Shown: positions 17,719-29,183, counted from the stretch's first letter. The stretch is 64,000 nt of DNA from Ideonella sp. WA131b (GCA_023657425.1 JAGTJW010000002.1:300431-364430), one strand, 5' to 3'. Notes: generated by a model from the letters alone, not told the origin. Program-made: numbers and translations.

Positions 17719-18527
17719 GAGCGTGGGCGGCTGGCGGGCTGCCGGCCGCACCAAAGCCACAGCGCCACGCCGCCCCCGATCATGGGCAGGCACAGCCACT
17801 GGCCCATGCTCATGCCCAGGGCCAGGATGCCCAGGAAGCTGTCGGGCTCGCGGAAGAACTCGGCCACAAAACGCAGCACACCGTAGCCCACGAGGAAGGC
17901 AGCCGCCACCTGGCCGCGGGCACGCTCGCGCTGGCCATACCACCACAGCAGCGCGAACAGCAGCAGGCCCTCGAGCAGGAACTGGTAGATCTGCGAGGGG
18001 TGCCGCGGCAGCGCGCCGCCACTCTGCGGGAACACCATCGCCCAGGGCAGCGCGGGGTCGGCGGCGCGGCCCCAGAGCTCGCCGTTGATGAAGTTGCCGA
18101 TGCGGCCCGAGGCCAGGCCGGTGGGCACGCAGGGCGCCACGACGTCCATCATCTCGAGAAAGGGCCGCCCGCGCGAGCGCGCCCACAGCGCCAGCGAGAC
18201 GATCACGCCCAGCATGCCGCCGTGGAAGCTCATGCCCCCCTTCCAGAGCATGAAGATCTCCACCGGGTTGGCGAGGTACTGGCCGGGCTTGTAGAAAAGC
18301 GCATAGCCCACGCGGCCGCCCACGACGCCGCCGATCACCCCCCAGAAGAGCAGGTCCTCGACGTCACGGCGCGTCCAGCCGCGCGCGGCGAACTGCGGCA
18401 GCGCCACGCGGCGCGTACCCAGCCACCAGAACAGGCCGAATGCCACGAGGTAGGTGAGGCCGTACCAGTGCACGGCCAACGGGCCGATCGCGATGGCGAC
18501 GGGGTCGAACTGCGGGTGCTGGAGCAT
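17715..18527 (-). CDS. lgt: Phosphatidylglycerol-prolipoprotein diacylglyceryl transferase
   Basis: A 270-residue inner-membrane enzyme with about seven spans that adds diacylglycerol to the lipobox Cys of prolipoproteins. The Lgt signature [14 protein letters not shown] is present, with [10 protein letters not shown] and [13 protein letters not shown]. Its last codons (RPRS, stop TAG) are spelled by sequence identical to the end of the inverted-repeat element: 17702-17731 is a perfect 30-bp palindrome centred on the element boundary. The C-terminus thus seems shaped by element-derived sequence, which should be harmless because this end is variable in the family. Confidence 0.95.
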   Translation of the reverse strand: MLQHPQFDPVAIAIGPLAVHWYGLTYLVAFGLFWWLGTRRVALPQFAARGWTRRDVEDLLFWGVIGGVVGGRVGYALFYKPGQYLANPVEIFMLWKGGMSFHGGMLGVIVSLALWARSRGRPFLEMMDVVAPCVPTGLASGRIGNFINGELWGRAADPALPWAMVFPQSGGALPRHPSQIYQFLLEGLLLFALLWWYGQRERARGQVAAAFLVGYGVLRFVAEFFREPDSFLGILALGMSMGQWLCLPMIGGGVALWLWCGRQPASRPRS

Positions 18528-18610
18528 GTGCTCGGGCGCCAGGCGGCGCCAGGGGCGGCAACGGGATCCCGATTCTCACCCGGCGGGGCGACGGCACGCC
18601 ATGCGACGCT

Positions 18611-19342
18611 CTACTCGCCCAGGTAAGCGGCCCGCACCTTGGGATCGGCCAGCAGCGCCTTGGCCTCACCCGACATGGTGACCTCGCCGGACTCCATCAC
18701 GTAGCCGCGGTCCGCCAGACCCAGCGCGCGGCTGGCGTTCTGCTCCACGAGCAGAACCGTGGTGCCGCGGCTGTGGATGTCGGCGACGACCTCGAAGATC
18801 TTGTCCACCATGATGGGCGAAAGGCCCATGCTGGGCTCGTCGAGCAACAGCACCTTGGGCTGCGCCATGAGCGCGCGACCCATGGCCAGCATCTGCTGCT
18901 CGCCGCCGCTCATCGTGCCGGCCAGCTGCGTGGCGCGCTCTTTCAGCCGCGGGAAGATGCCGAAGACGCGCTCGATGTCGGCGGCGATGCCGTCCTTGTC
19001 GTTGCGCACGAAAGCGCCCATCTGAAGGTTCTCGACGATGGTCATGCGCGTGAACACGCCCCGACCCTCCGGCACCATCACCAGGCCCTGCTTGACAAGA
19101 TCCCAGGCGCCCTGCCCCTTGATGGACTTGCCGAGGTAGTGGATCTCGCCGTCGGCCACCGGCAGCGTGCCGGTCACGGCCTTCAGCGTGGTGGTCTTGC
19201 CGGCGCCGTTGGCGCCAATCAGGCTGACGAGTTCGCCCTGCCGGACCTCGAAGCTCACGCCCTTGACGGCCTGGATGCCACCGTAGGCGACCTTCAGGCC
19301 GCTGACCTTGAGCAGGGCCGCGCCCTTGTCGCTGGACGTCAT
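18611..19342 (-). CDS. livF: Branched-chain amino-acid ABC transporter ATPase LivF
   Basis: A 243-residue ATPase with Walker A GANGAGKTT, signature SGGEQQMLAMGRAL and Walker B VLLLDEPSMGL; the motif VPEGRGVFTRMTIVENL is characteristic of LivF. It energises uptake of branched-chain amino acids or related compounds with LivG and the permeases LivHM. It is the last gene of livHMGF, seven bases after livG. Confidence 0.93.
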   Translation of the reverse strand: MTSSDKGAALLKVSGLKVAYGGIQAVKGVSFEVRQGELVSLIGANGAGKTTTLKAVTGTLPVADGEIHYLGKSIKGQGAWDLVKQGLVMVPEGRGVFTRMTIVENLQMGAFVRNDKDGIAADIERVFGIFPRLKERATQLAGTMSGGEQQMLAMGRALMAQPKVLLLDEPSMGLSPIMVDKIFEVVADIHSRGTTVLLVEQNASRALGLADRGYVMESGEVTMSGEAKALLADPKVRAAYLGE

Positions 19343-19349
19343 CGAATCC

Positions 19350-20150
19350 TCAATGCGCTGCGTGACCGGCGCCCAGGTAGGCCTCGATCACCTTCTCGTT
19401 CTTCTGCACCTCGGCGGGCGTGCCTTCGGCGATCTGTTTGCCGTAGTCGAGCACGGTGACGCGGTCACACAGGCCCATCACCAGCTTCACATCGTGCTCG
19501 ATGAGCAGGATGGTGCGGCCGTCCTTGCGGATGCGGTCGATCAGCTCGCGCAGCACCACCTTCTCGGTGGCGTTCATGCCGGCGGCGGGCTCGTCAAGGG
19601 CCATCAGCTTGGGCTCGGTGGCCAGCGCGCGGGCGATCTCCAGGCGCCGCTGGTCGCCGTAGCTCAGTGTGCGCGCACGGTACTCGGCATAGCGCCCGAT
19701 GCCGACGTAATCGAGCAGTTCCTGAGCCCGTTGCGTAATCGCAGCCTCTTCGGCCTTGAATCCGGCGGTGCGGAAGATGGCGCCCGCCAGACCCGACTTC
19801 GTGCGCACGTGGCGGCCGACCATCACGTTCTCGAGCGCCGTCATCTCGGGGAAGAGGCGGATGTTCTGGAAGGTGCGCGCGATACCCTGGCGCGCCACTT
19901 CATGCACCGCCGAGGGCTCATAAGGGGCGCCGCCAAGCTCGAAACTGCCGCCGTCGGGGGTGTACAGCCCGGTGATGACGTTGAAGAAAGTCGTCTTGCC
20001 CGCGCCGTTGGGGCCGATCAGGCCATACACCTGGCCGGCGCGGATGGTGACGCCGACATCGGACAACGCCTGCAGGCCGCCGAAGCGCTTGCTCACGCCG
20101 GCGACCTTGAGGACGACCTCGCCCGTGAGGGTGCTGTGCGGGGTGCTCAT
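19350..20150 (-). CDS. livG: Branched-chain amino-acid ABC transporter ATPase LivG
   Basis: A 266-residue ATPase with Walker A GPNGAGKTT, signature LSYGDQRRLEIARAL and Walker B LMALDEPAAGM, followed by the LivG-type C-terminal GKQIAEGTPAEV. Its ATG overlaps the livM stop by four bases, so the two should be translationally coupled. It pairs with LivF to form the ATPase dimer. Confidence 0.93.
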   Translation of the reverse strand: MSTPHSTLTGEVVLKVAGVSKRFGGLQALSDVGVTIRAGQVYGLIGPNGAGKTTFFNVITGLYTPDGGSFELGGAPYEPSAVHEVARQGIARTFQNIRLFPEMTALENVMVGRHVRTKSGLAGAIFRTAGFKAEEAAITQRAQELLDYVGIGRYAEYRARTLSYGDQRRLEIARALATEPKLMALDEPAAGMNATEKVVLRELIDRIRKDGRTILLIEHDVKLVMGLCDRVTVLDYGKQIAEGTPAEVQKNEKVIEAYLGAGHAAH

Positions 20151-21274
20151 GCCTTGGTCGTTCCGACAGGTCCGGGTTGCGCCGCCGCCTTGCCATGCTC
20201 ACGCGCCGGCCACAGACCTCGCGGCCGCAGCAACATGATGGAGATCATGGCCAGCGCAATGAGAAGTTGGCGCAGGATGGATGCATCGAGACGCCCTCCC
20301 GTCATCTGCTGGAGTGGGCCCGACACCGCGCGCAGCACCTCGGGCAGCGCTGCCAGCAGAAGAGCCCCGAGCACCACGCCGGGCAGGTGGCCCATGCCGC
20401 CGAGCACGACCATGGCCACGATCATCACGCTCTCCATGAGGCTGAAGCTTTCGGGGCTGACGAAGCCCTGGAAGGCCGCGAACATGCTGCCGCTGACCCC
20501 ACCGAAGGTGGCACCCATGCCGAAGGCCAGCAGCTTCATGTTGCGGGTGTTGATGCCCATGGCCTTGGCGGCGATCTCGTCTTCGCGGATCGCCATCCAG
20601 GCGCGGCCGATGCGGCTGGTCTCGAGACGGTGACAGATGACGACGCTCACCACCACCAGGGTCAGGAACAGGTAGTAGTACAGCGTGACGGACGGGATCG
20701 AAAAGCCGCCCACGACCAGCGGCTTGCCGAAGTTGACCCATGGGTCGGCAGCCGGTCCGATGGTCATCGGGTCGATGCGGTCCAACCCCCGCGGCCCATT
20801 GGTGATGTTCACCGGGTGCTCGAGGTTGTTCAGGAACACGCGGATGATCTCGCCGAAGCCCAAGGTGACGATGGCCAGGTAGTCGCCCCGCAACTTGAGC
20901 ACCGGCGTGCCCAGCAGAACACCGGCGATGGCCGCCAGCCCCGCGGCGAGCGGGATCACCATCCAGATTGGCGTGTGCAGCCCGTTCGGGAACATCGCGG
21001 CGATGGCCGGGAAGGTCTCGAAGAGGTGCGGGCTGGCCAGCAACGCGTACATGTACGCGCCCACCGCGTAAAACGCGACGAAGCCCAGGTCCAGCAGACC
21101 GGCGTAGCCAACGACGATGTTCAGGCCCAGCGCGAGCAGCACGTACAGCAGCGCCGTGGCCAGGATGCGGATCCAGAAATTGCCCATGCCCACGGACTGC
21201 ATCAGCAGCGGCAGCGCCAACAGCGCCAGTGCGCACAGCACGAAGACCACGATCTTGGTGTGCATCGACTGCAT
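20147..21274 (-). CDS. livM: Branched-chain amino-acid ABC transporter permease LivM
   Basis: A 375-residue permease with about ten spans. LGLNIVVGYAGLLDLGFVAFYAVGAY (given here in part) and the cytoplasmic loop motif AIREDEIAAKAMGINTRNMK are typical of LivM. It follows livH by 12 bases and overlaps livG by four bases. Confidence 0.92.
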   Translation of the reverse strand: MQSMHTKIVVFVLCALALLALPLLMQSVGMGNFWIRILATALLYVLLALGLNIVVGYAGLLDLGFVAFYAVGAYMYALLASPHLFETFPAIAAMFPNGLHTPIWMVIPLAAGLAAIAGVLLGTPVLKLRGDYLAIVTLGFGEIIRVFLNNLEHPVNITNGPRGLDRIDPMTIGPAADPWVNFGKPLVVGGFSIPSVTLYYYLFLTLVVVSVVICHRLETSRIGRAWMAIREDEIAAKAMGINTRNMKLLAFGMGATFGGVSGSMFAAFQGFVSPESFSLMESVMIVAMVVLGGMGHLPGVVLGALLLAALPEVLRAVSGPLQQMTGGRLDASILRQLLIALAMISIMLLRPRGLWPAREHGKAAAQPGPVGTTKA

Positions 21275-21286
21275 CGCGGCTCTCCC

Positions 21287-22210
21287 TCAGGCGCGGTCGG
21301 CCACGCGCTCGCCGAGCAGGCCCTGCGGCCTGAGCGTGAGCACGAGGATCAGCGCCACGAAGGCGAAGATGTCGGCGTAGTGGCTGCCGAGCACGCCGCC
21401 GGTGAGCGCGCCCAGATAACCGGCACCCAGAGCCTCCACCAGACCCAGCAGCAGGCCGCCCACCACGGCGCCGGCCAGGTTACCGATGCCCCCCAGCACC
21501 GCGGCCGTGAAGGCCTTGAGGCCCGGCAGGAAGCCCATGGTGTGCTGCACCGTGCCGTAGTTGGCCGCCCACATGATGCCGGCTACCGCGGCGAGCACCG
21601 CACCGATCACGAAGGTGGCCGAGATCACGAGGTCGGGCTTGACCCCCATGAGCGCCGCCACGCGCGGGTTCTCTGCCGTGGCGCGCATGGCGCGGCCGAG
21701 CTTGGTCCGGTTGACGATGTACATCAGCACCGCCAGCACGATGGCCGTGACGCCCAGGATGAGGATCTGCGTCACCGTGATCACCGGGCCGCCCAGGTTG
21801 ATCGGCTCGGTGGGCAGCAGCTGCGGATAGGGCTTGGGGTTGGGCTTCCAGAGGATCATGGCGATGGTCTGCAGCAGCAGGCTGATGCCCATGGCGGTGA
21901 TCAGCGGCGCCAGCCGCGGCGCGTTGCGCAAGGGGCGGTAGGCCAGCTTCTCGATCGAGAAGTTGAGCGCCGCGCACACCACCACGGCACAGCCCATCGA
22001 CATCAGCATCAGCGCCCACCCCGGCAGCCCGGTGTCCACCAGCAGCGTCACCACCGTCCAGCTGGTGAGGGCGCCGAACATCAGCACCTCTCCGTGCGCG
22101 AAGTTGATGAGGTTGATGATGCCGTACACCATGGTGTAGCCCAGGGCCACGAGGGCGTACATGCTGCCCAGGACCAGACCGTTGATGATCTGCTGGAGGA
22201 ATGTTTCCAT
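21287..22210 (-). CDS. livH: Branched-chain amino-acid ABC transporter permease LivH
   Basis: A 307-residue permease with about eight spans. It opens METFLQQIINGLVLGSMYAL and has GYTMVYGIINLINFAHGEV, the classical LivH start. The loop RAMRATAENPRVAALMGV is the ATPase contact region. It is the first gene of livHMGF. No substrate-binding gene is next to it; the nearest candidate is at 29184-30374 on the same strand. Confidence 0.93.
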   Translation of the reverse strand: METFLQQIINGLVLGSMYALVALGYTMVYGIINLINFAHGEVLMFGALTSWTVVTLLVDTGLPGWALMLMSMGCAVVVCAALNFSIEKLAYRPLRNAPRLAPLITAMGISLLLQTIAMILWKPNPKPYPQLLPTEPINLGGPVITVTQILILGVTAIVLAVLMYIVNRTKLGRAMRATAENPRVAALMGVKPDLVISATFVIGAVLAAVAGIMWAANYGTVQHTMGFLPGLKAFTAAVLGGIGNLAGAVVGGLLLGLVEALGAGYLGALTGGVLGSHYADIFAFVALILVLTLRPQGLLGERVADRA

Positions 22211-22275
22211 GCGTGGGGATCTCCGTTGACCGGGGAGTCATGCAAGAACCCGGCCCGGGGTAGACGGCGCGGATT

Positions 22276-23631
22276 CTAGGTGTCGGTCGCGGGGTCCTCG
22301 GCCGGGGGTTTGCGAGCGGCTTCCGCGTCGCGGCGGCGGAGTTCGGCGAGCTTGTCGGCGATGCGCAGCTCCAGGCCCCGGGGCAGCGGCTCATAGTAGC
22401 GGCGGCCGGCCAGGTGTGGCGGCAGATAGGTCTCGCCGGCTGCGTAGCCTTCCTCCTCGTCGTGGGCGTAGCGATAACCCGTGCCGACGCCGAGAGACTT
22501 CATCAGCGCCGTGGGCGCGTTGCGCAGGTGCATGGGCACCGGGTGGGTGCCGTCGCGGCCCACCTGCTCGCGCAGCGCGCCCCAGGCCTTGTAGACGGCG
22601 TTGGACTTGGGCGCCACGGCCAGGTAGGCTGCAGCCTGCGCCAGGGCCAATTCGCCCTCGGGCGAGCCCAGGCGCTCGAATGCTGCCGCGGCATCGAGGC
22701 ACATCGCGAGCGCGCGTGGGTCGGCCAGGCCGATGTCCTCGCTGGCCATGCGCACCAGGCGGCGCGCGGCATAACGCGGATCCATGCCGGCGTCAAGCAT
22801 GCGTGCCAGCCAGTACAACGCCGCATCGGGGTCGGAGCCACGCACACTCTTGTGCAGGGCCGAGATGAGGTCGTAGAAGACGTCGCCACCCTTGTCGCCG
22901 CGCCGCAGCAGCTTGCCCAGGGCGGCCTCCAGTTGCACCGGGCCCAGCGTGGTGGCGCCAGGGTGGGCGGCCACGGCGCTCTCGTAGGCGTTGAGCAGGC
23001 GGCGGCCGTCGCCATCGGCAAAGGCGATGAGCTGCGCGCTCGCAGTCTCGTCGGGTTGCGGGCCCTGGATGGCGGCCTGCGCGCGCGTGAGCAGTTCGCC
23101 GAGCTCGGTCTCATCCAGCGGTTCGAGCACAAACACCGCCGCGCGCGACAGCAGCGCGGCGTTGACCTCGAAGCTCGGGTTTTCGGTGGTGGCGCCGATG
23201 AAGCTGAACAGCCCGGCCTCGACGTGCGGCAGGAAGGCATCCTGCTGCGACTTGTTGAAACGGTGCACCTCATCAACGAACAGAACCGTCGCCCTGCCCT
23301 GGCGCGCCAGGCGCTGGGCCTGCTCAACGGCCTCGCGGATCTCCTTCACGCCCGAGAGCACGGCCGACAGCACGATGAAATGCGCGCCCGTGGCGCCGGC
23401 CAACAGCCGCGCCAGTGTCGTCTTGCCCACACCCGGCGGGCCCCACAGGATCATCGACGGCAGCCGTGCGGCATCGAAGGCCACGCGCAGCGGCTTGCCC
23501 GGCGCGAGCAGATGGCGCTGGCCCACCACCTCGTCCAGCGTGCGCGGTCGCAGGCGCTCGGCCAGCGGCACCGTGACCGAGGACGGCGTGCCGGCCGCCA
23601 GCGTCTCGTCGAAAAGGCCGTCCTGCGCCAT
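22276..23631 (-). CDS. rarA: Replication-associated recombination protein A (RarA/MgsA)
   Basis: A 451-residue AAA+ ATPase related to clamp loaders that acts at stalled replication forks. Walker A is WGPPGVGKTTLARLL and Walker B is LFVDEVHRF; FSFIGATTENPSFEVNAALLSR and the C-terminal GTGYRYAHDEE are RarA signatures. The ATG at 23631 (MAQDGLFDE) is 14 bases after the lolA stop; the longer open frame would overlap lolA. The lolA-rarA pairing downstream of ftsK is common in proteobacteria. Confidence 0.94.
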   Translation of the reverse strand: MAQDGLFDETLAAGTPSSVTVPLAERLRPRTLDEVVGQRHLLAPGKPLRVAFDAARLPSMILWGPPGVGKTTLARLLAGATGAHFIVLSAVLSGVKEIREAVEQAQRLARQGRATVLFVDEVHRFNKSQQDAFLPHVEAGLFSFIGATTENPSFEVNAALLSRAAVFVLEPLDETELGELLTRAQAAIQGPQPDETASAQLIAFADGDGRRLLNAYESAVAAHPGATTLGPVQLEAALGKLLRRGDKGGDVFYDLISALHKSVRGSDPDAALYWLARMLDAGMDPRYAARRLVRMASEDIGLADPRALAMCLDAAAAFERLGSPEGELALAQAAAYLAVAPKSNAVYKAWGALREQVGRDGTHPVPMHLRNAPTALMKSLGVGTGYRYAHDEEEGYAAGETYLPPHLAGRRYYEPLPRGLELRIADKLAELRRRDAEAARKPPAEDPATDT

Positions 23632-23645
23632 GCGCCTGGCCCCAG

Positions 23646-24275
23646 TTACTGCTCGACGAGTTCGGCGCCCGGCGGCACGGCGAAGCGGAAGCGCTCCGCC
23701 GGCAGCGCCACGTTGGCCTCGAAGCGCGAAAACACCAGCCGCGACCGTTGGCCGAAGCCGTCCTGCACCTCGATGACGGCGAGCTCGTTGCCGCGGAAGC
23801 CCACGCGCATCCACTCGAAGGCGCCGTCGCGCGCCTGTGGCGTGGCGCGCACCCAGTCCAGGCCCTCGGCCGAGGGCTCGGCGCGCAGGCCGAAAGCCGG
23901 CTCCAGCGCGCCGCCGGCCAGAAGTGCGGCCGGAGTGGATGCCAGCGCCTGCCCGAGCGGGCGAGAGCTCACCTGATTGAGGTCGGGATCGTGCATCCAG
24001 ACCTTCTGGCCGTCGGACACCAGCGTCTGCTCGAAAGGCTTGCGGTAGACGAAACGGAAACGATCCGGCCGCGCGAAGGCGAACTCGCCGCTGCTGCTGC
24101 GGCGGCGCTGGCCATCGGGCGAGGTGACGGTCTGCGTGAACAGCGCCTGGCCCGAGCGCGTGTCGCGCACGAAGGCGCGCAGCCGCTCGGCGGCGTCCTG
24201 CGCACGGGCGGCCGGCGCCAGCGCCAGGCCGGCAGCCAGCAGCAGCGCGCGGCGGGAGACCGGGTGGCGCTTCAT
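23646..24275 (-). CDS. lolA: Outer-membrane lipoprotein carrier protein LolA
   Basis: A 209-residue periplasmic chaperone that ferries lipoproteins from LolCDE to the outer membrane. A signal peptide ends near ARAQD (residues 1-25). The body has [44 protein letters not shown], all characteristic of LolA. Its start overlaps the ftsK stop by four bases. Together with lgt in this window it belongs to the lipoprotein pathway. Confidence 0.94.
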   Translation of the reverse strand: MKRHPVSRRALLLAAGLALAPAARAQDAAERLRAFVRDTRSGQALFTQTVTSPDGQRRRSSSGEFAFARPDRFRFVYRKPFEQTLVSDGQKVWMHDPDLNQVSSRPLGQALASTPAALLAGGALEPAFGLRAEPSAEGLDWVRATPQARDGAFEWMRVGFRGNELAVIEVQDGFGQRSRLVFSRFEANVALPAERFRFAVPPGAELVEQ

Positions 24276-26602
24276 TCGTCGCGTTTGGGCACCAGGATGT
24301 CGCGGTTGCCGTTGTGGCCCATGGGCGACACGAGACCGGCCTGCTCCATCTGCTCGAGCAGCCGCGCGGCGCGGTTGTAGCCGATGCGCAGGTGGCGCTG
24401 CACCAGCGAGATGCTGGCGCGCTTGTGCTGCAGCACCACGGCCACGGCCTGGTCGTACATCGAGTCGCCTTCGCCGCCGCCCGTGGCCGCTCCGCCGCCG
24501 CCCTGGGCCGCGTCGCCTTCGCCGTCGAGCACGCCGCCTTCGAGGATGCCCTCCACGTAGTTGGGCTCGCCCTGCTGCTTGAGGTAGTCCACCACGCGGT
24601 GCACTTCGTCGTCGGACACGAAGGCGCCGTGCACGCGCACCGGCAGCCCGGTGCCGCTGGCCATGTAGAGCATGTCGCCCATGCCCAGCAGCGCCTCCGC
24701 GCCCATCTGGTCCAGGATCGTCCGGCTGTCGATCTTGCTGCTGACCTGAAAGCTCATGCGCGTGGGGATGTTGGCCTTGATGAGGCCCGTGATCACGTCC
24801 ACGCTCGGCCGCTGGGTTGCCAGGATCAGGTGGATGCCGGCGGCACGTGCCTTCTGCGCCAGCCGCGCGATCAGCTCCTCGATCTTCTTGCCGACCACCA
24901 TCATCAGATCGGCCAACTCGTCGATCACCACCACCACGTGCGGCAGGCGCTCCAAGGGCTCAGGTTCGTCGGGCGTCAGACTGAACGGGTTGCCGAGCTT
25001 CTCACCGCGCTCGGCGGCCTCGGCGATCTTCTTGTTGTAGCCGGCAAGGTTGCGCACGCCCAGCTTGCTCATCAGCTTGTAGCGGCGCTCCATCTCGCCC
25101 ACGCACCAGTTCAGCGCGTTGGCGGCCTGCTTCATGTCCGTCACCACCGGGGCCAGCAGGTGCGGGATGCCCTCATAGACGCTCATCTCGAGCATCTTGG
25201 GGTCGATGAGGATCAAGCGCACGTCGCGAGCCTCGGCCTTGTAGAGCAGGCTCAGGATCATCGCGTTGATGCCGACCGACTTGCCCGATCCCGTGGTGCC
25301 TGCCACCAGGCAATGCGGCATCTTCGCCAGGTCCGCCACCACCGGGTGGCCGACGATGTCCTTGCCCAGGCCCATGGTCAGCATCGAGGCGCTGGCGTTG
25401 TAGACCTCGCTGCCCAGGATCTCCGAGAGTCGGATGGTCTGCCGGCGCGCGTTGGGCAGCTCCAGCGCCATGTAGTTCTTGCCCGGGATGACCTCGACGA
25501 CGCGGATGCTCACCAGGCTCAGGCTGCGCGCCAGGTCCTTGGCAAGGTTGACGATCTGCGCGCCCTTCACACCCGTGGCAGGCTCGATCTCGTAGCGCGT
25601 GATGACCGGGCCGGGGCTGGCCGCCACCACGCGCACCTCGACACCAAAGTCCTTGAGCTTCTTCTCGATGAGCCGGCTGGTCATCTCCAGCGACTCGGGC
25701 GTGACGGTCTCCTGGCGGTTGCCCGCCACGTCGAGCAGGTCCACTTGCGGCAGCCTGGTGTCGGTGAGTTCGGCGAAGAGCGGCTGCTGGCGTTCCTTGG
25801 CCACGCGGGCCGAGGGCACCGGCGGCGCAGCCGGCGGCGTGACGACCAGCGGCGGGTGTTCGTCGATCGCATCGCGTTCCTCGACGACGCCGAGCTCGCG
25901 CTCGCGCGCCGCGAGCTCGCCCAGGCGCAGGTCCTCTGCGCGCTCGCGATTCTCGGCCCTTCGCTCGCGAAGGTGATCGACCCAAGCGCCCAGCGACTCC
26001 ATCACCGCCAGCCACGAGAAACGCAGGGCCAGCGAGGCTCCACCCAACAGCGCCACGATCCACAGCACGCCCGAACCGGCGAAGCCGAGCCACTGCATCG
26101 ACAGCGGGCCCAGCCACCAGCCCAGCACGCCGCCGGCATGCCCCGGAAGAGCAAGCTCGAAGCGGTACAAGCGGGTCCACTCCAGCGCGCAGCTGGCCGC
26201 CAGCAACAGCAGCATGCCCGCCAGCACCCGCAGGTGCCCGGGTCCGGGCGGCCTCGGCTGCCTGCGCAGACTGCGCGCCAGCGCCCACAGCCAGGCACGC
26301 AAACCCACCGGCACCAACCACCAGGCCGACCAGCCGAAAAGGAACAGCGCCAGGTCGGCTGCCCTCGCACCCACGAGGCCGACCGCGTTGCTCACCGGCT
26401 CGCCGCTGCCAGAGGTGGAGAACGCCGCGTCGCCAGCATGGCGGGTTGCCATCGCCAACAAGAACAACAGCCACGCCAGGCCACCAAGCGTCAACGCGAC
26501 CTTGCGACGCCAGGGCAGCGCCACGCCGGATTCCGGCGCGTCACCGTCGTCGTGCCCGAGGTCGCCCTGAAGCGAGCCGAGTGGAAAGCTCATGGGCGGC
26601 AT
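24272..26602 (-). CDS. ftsK: DNA translocase FtsK
   Basis: A 776-residue septal DNA pump that coordinates chromosome dimer resolution with division. Four or five N-terminal spans (residues about 30-220) are followed by a charged linker of only about 70 residues, short for the family. The RecA-like motor has Walker [19 protein letters not shown]. The C-terminal gamma winged helix ([20 protein letters not shown] and [20 protein letters not shown]) reads KOPS sites. An in-frame ATG three codons later (26593, [11 protein letters not shown]) is an equally likely start; no clear ribosome site decides. Confidence 0.95.
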   Translation of the reverse strand: MPPMSFPLGSLQGDLGHDDGDAPESGVALPWRRKVALTLGGLAWLLFLLAMATRHAGDAAFSTSGSGEPVSNAVGLVGARAADLALFLFGWSAWWLVPVGLRAWLWALARSLRRQPRPPGPGHLRVLAGMLLLLAASCALEWTRLYRFELALPGHAGGVLGWWLGPLSMQWLGFAGSGVLWIVALLGGASLALRFSWLAVMESLGAWVDHLRERRAENRERAEDLRLGELAARERELGVVEERDAIDEHPPLVVTPPAAPPVPSARVAKERQQPLFAELTDTRLPQVDLLDVAGNRQETVTPESLEMTSRLIEKKLKDFGVEVRVVAASPGPVITRYEIEPATGVKGAQIVNLAKDLARSLSLVSIRVVEVIPGKNYMALELPNARRQTIRLSEILGSEVYNASASMLTMGLGKDIVGHPVVADLAKMPHCLVAGTTGSGKSVGINAMILSLLYKAEARDVRLILIDPKMLEMSVYEGIPHLLAPVVTDMKQAANALNWCVGEMERRYKLMSKLGVRNLAGYNKKIAEAAERGEKLGNPFSLTPDEPEPLERLPHVVVVIDELADLMMVVGKKIEELIARLAQKARAAGIHLILATQRPSVDVITGLIKANIPTRMSFQVSSKIDSRTILDQMGAEALLGMGDMLYMASGTGLPVRVHGAFVSDDEVHRVVDYLKQQGEPNYVEGILEGGVLDGEGDAAQGGGGAATGGGEGDSMYDQAVAVVLQHKRASISLVQRHLRIGYNRAARLLEQMEQAGLVSPMGHNGNRDILVPKRDE

Positions 26603-26639
26603 TCTGGCCGATGCCGCGGCCAGCCCAGCGACGCCAGCT

Positions 26640-27302
26640 TCAATCGTTCGTCAGCCGTTCCTTGATGACAACCGAACCGCTCTCCTGCGTCTCGATCACG
26701 CCGCGCTCCTCGAGATCCTTCATCACGCGGCTGACCATCTCGCGTGAGGCGCCCACCACCTTGGCCATGTCCTGACGGCTGACTTTGTGGCGCACGATCC
26801 TGAGGCCATCGATGTCCTCGGCCATGTCAAGAAGCGTGCGCGCGACGCGCCCGTAAACGTCCAGCAGTGCCAGGCTCTCGATCTGCCGGTCGGCGTTGCG
26901 CAGCCGCTTCACCAAGCCGCGCAGCACGCCATAGGCAAGCGTGCTGTTCTCGGGGAGGCAGCGCACGAAGTCGGCGCGGGCGAGCACCAGCATGTCGGTC
27001 TGTATCTCGGCACGCACGGTCGCGCTATGCGGCTCGTTGTCGATCAGGCTCATCTCGCCGACGTAGTCGCCCGACTGCAGCACTGCCAGGATGACTTCGC
27101 GGCCGCGGTTGTCGGCCGTGAGCACACGGGCACGGCCGTTGAGCAATATGAACAGGGCGTTGCTCTTGCATCCCATCTCGACGACCAGTTCGCCCCGTCG
27201 GAAACGCCTCTTCCCGACGCTGTCGGCGATCGCCCGGGCCTGATCGGCCGTCAGCATCGAGAACAGCGGGACTCGCCGGATCAGATCCAGGTTGGACAAC
27301 AT
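26640..27302 (-). CDS. Crp/Fnr-family transcriptional regulator
   Basis: A 220-residue regulator: an N-terminal cyclic-nucleotide-binding fold (residues about 15-120, with [24 protein letters not shown] and [20 protein letters not shown]) and a C-terminal winged helix ([20 protein letters not shown]). There is no Fnr-type Cys cluster at the N-terminus, so it is not an oxygen-sensing Fnr. The effector is unknown. The ATG at 27302 has GGGAG 13 bases upstream; the longer frame to 27422 has a low-complexity extension. It is divergent from trxB, with about 190 bases between. Confidence 0.85.
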   Translation of the reverse strand: MLSNLDLIRRVPLFSMLTADQARAIADSVGKRRFRRGELVVEMGCKSNALFILLNGRARVLTADNRGREVILAVLQSGDYVGEMSLIDNEPHSATVRAEIQTDMLVLARADFVRCLPENSTLAYGVLRGLVKRLRNADRQIESLALLDVYGRVARTLLDMAEDIDGLRIVRHKVSRQDMAKVVGASREMVSRVMKDLEERGVIETQESGSVVIKERLTND

Positions 27303-27444
27303 CGACACGCAGGGCTCCCATTTTCTGTAGCAGGCCGCACCCCCCGCAGGACAAGCATGCGGTCTGCAAGAATCGGTCTTGAACGTCACTCTATTGTGCC
27401 CATGGCAGGGCGTGCAACCCACGGGTGCGCACCCAAGCTCATGA

Positions 27445-28455
<1,011 letters not shown>

Positions 28456-28614
28456 GCGCCCGCTCGCGCTATACTTGCAGGCTTTGCCGGCCTTTGGTAG
28501 CCCGGCTCGGGAAACCGCCACCCGCTCATGGCGAGGTCAAGCCGCAACACACCACCGTCGGGCTGGTTCAGTCCTTCAGGCCCCGGGGTGCCGGCTGTTC
28601 GTGGAGATGTGACG

Positions 28615-28848
28615 ATGTCACGCGTCTGCCAAGTCACGGGCAAGGGCCCGATGGTGGGGAACAATGTGTCCCATGCCAACAACAAGACCAAGCGCCGGTT
28701 CCTGCCGAACCTGCAGTACCGCCGCTTCTGGGTCGAGAGCGAGAACCGTTTCGTGCGCCTTCGGGTCACGAATGCCGCCCTGCGTCTGATCGACAAGAAG
28801 GGCATCGACGTCGTCCTGGCCGACCTGCGCGCGCGCGGCGAAGCCTGA
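28615..28848 (+). CDS. rpmB: 50S ribosomal protein L28
   Basis: A 77-residue ribosomal protein: [20 protein letters not shown] then [17 protein letters not shown]. The start at 28615 gives the normal N-terminus; the longer open frame from 28528 is leader sequence. A TATACT at 28470-28475 in the upstream gap could be a -10, but no good -35 is seen. rpmG follows after 19 bases with AAGGAG in the gap. Confidence 0.96.
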   Translation: MSRVCQVTGKGPMVGNNVSHANNKTKRRFLPNLQYRRFWVESENRFVRLRVTNAALRLIDKKGIDVVLADLRARGEA

Positions 28849-28867
28849 TCAGCGAAGGAGCATCACC

Positions 28868-29038
28868 ATGGCCAGCAAAGGCGGACGCGAGAAGATCAAG
28901 CTGGAGTCGACGGCCGGCACCGGGCACTTCTACACCACGAGCAAGAACAAGAAGACCACGCCCGAGAAGCTCGAGTTCCTGAAGTTCGACCCCAAAGCGC
29001 GCAAACACGTGCTTTACAAGGAAGTGAAGCTGAAGTAA
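28868..29038 (+). CDS. rpmG: 50S ribosomal protein L33
   Basis: A 56-residue ribosomal protein beginning [20 protein letters not shown] and ending [17 protein letters not shown]. It lacks the zinc-binding Cys pairs, so it is the zinc-independent form. Strong AAGGAG lies upstream. It is co-transcribed with rpmB, and an intrinsic terminator follows 25 bases after its stop. Confidence 0.96.
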   Translation: MASKGGREKIKLESTAGTGHFYTTSKNKKTTPEKLEFLKFDPKARKHVLYKEVKLK

Positions 29039-29063
29039 GTCGCTTCGGCGGTTTCCCCTGCAG

Positions 29064-29095
29064 ACCCGCCCGGATGCCCTGTCCCGGCGGGTTTT
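29064..29095 (+). terminator. Intrinsic terminator after rpmBG
   Basis: The stem ACCCGCC (29064-29070) pairs with GGCGGGT (29086-29092) around a 15-base loop and is followed by TTTT. It lies 25 bases after the rpmG stop. Confidence 0.75.
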
Positions 29096-29134
29096 CAGTT
29101 GCCCGGCGACACCCGCAGACGGGTGGGCGCCATG

Positions 29135-29156
29135 AAAAAAGCTCCCCGCAGGGAGC
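29135..29156 (-). terminator. Intrinsic terminator after the liv-type binding protein gene
   Basis: On the minus strand GCTCCC (29156-29151) pairs with GGGAGC (29146-29141), closed by a short loop and followed by six T residues (29140-29135). It begins 28 bases after the stop of the gene ending at 29184 and separates it from the converging rpmBG. Confidence 0.88.
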
Positions 29157-29183
29157 CCTCTTCAGCACGGCGTTCGTTGCTGG

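Noticed and set aside
20177-22279. A 700-codon plus-strand frame opposite livM and livH
   Set aside because: It is His/Gln/Arg-rich shadow sequence with no domain, antisense to two well-defined permeases.
28456-28614. A riboswitch or leader RNA before rpmB
   Set aside because: The 159-base gap is GC-rich with pairing potential, but no conserved riboswitch core could be recognised.
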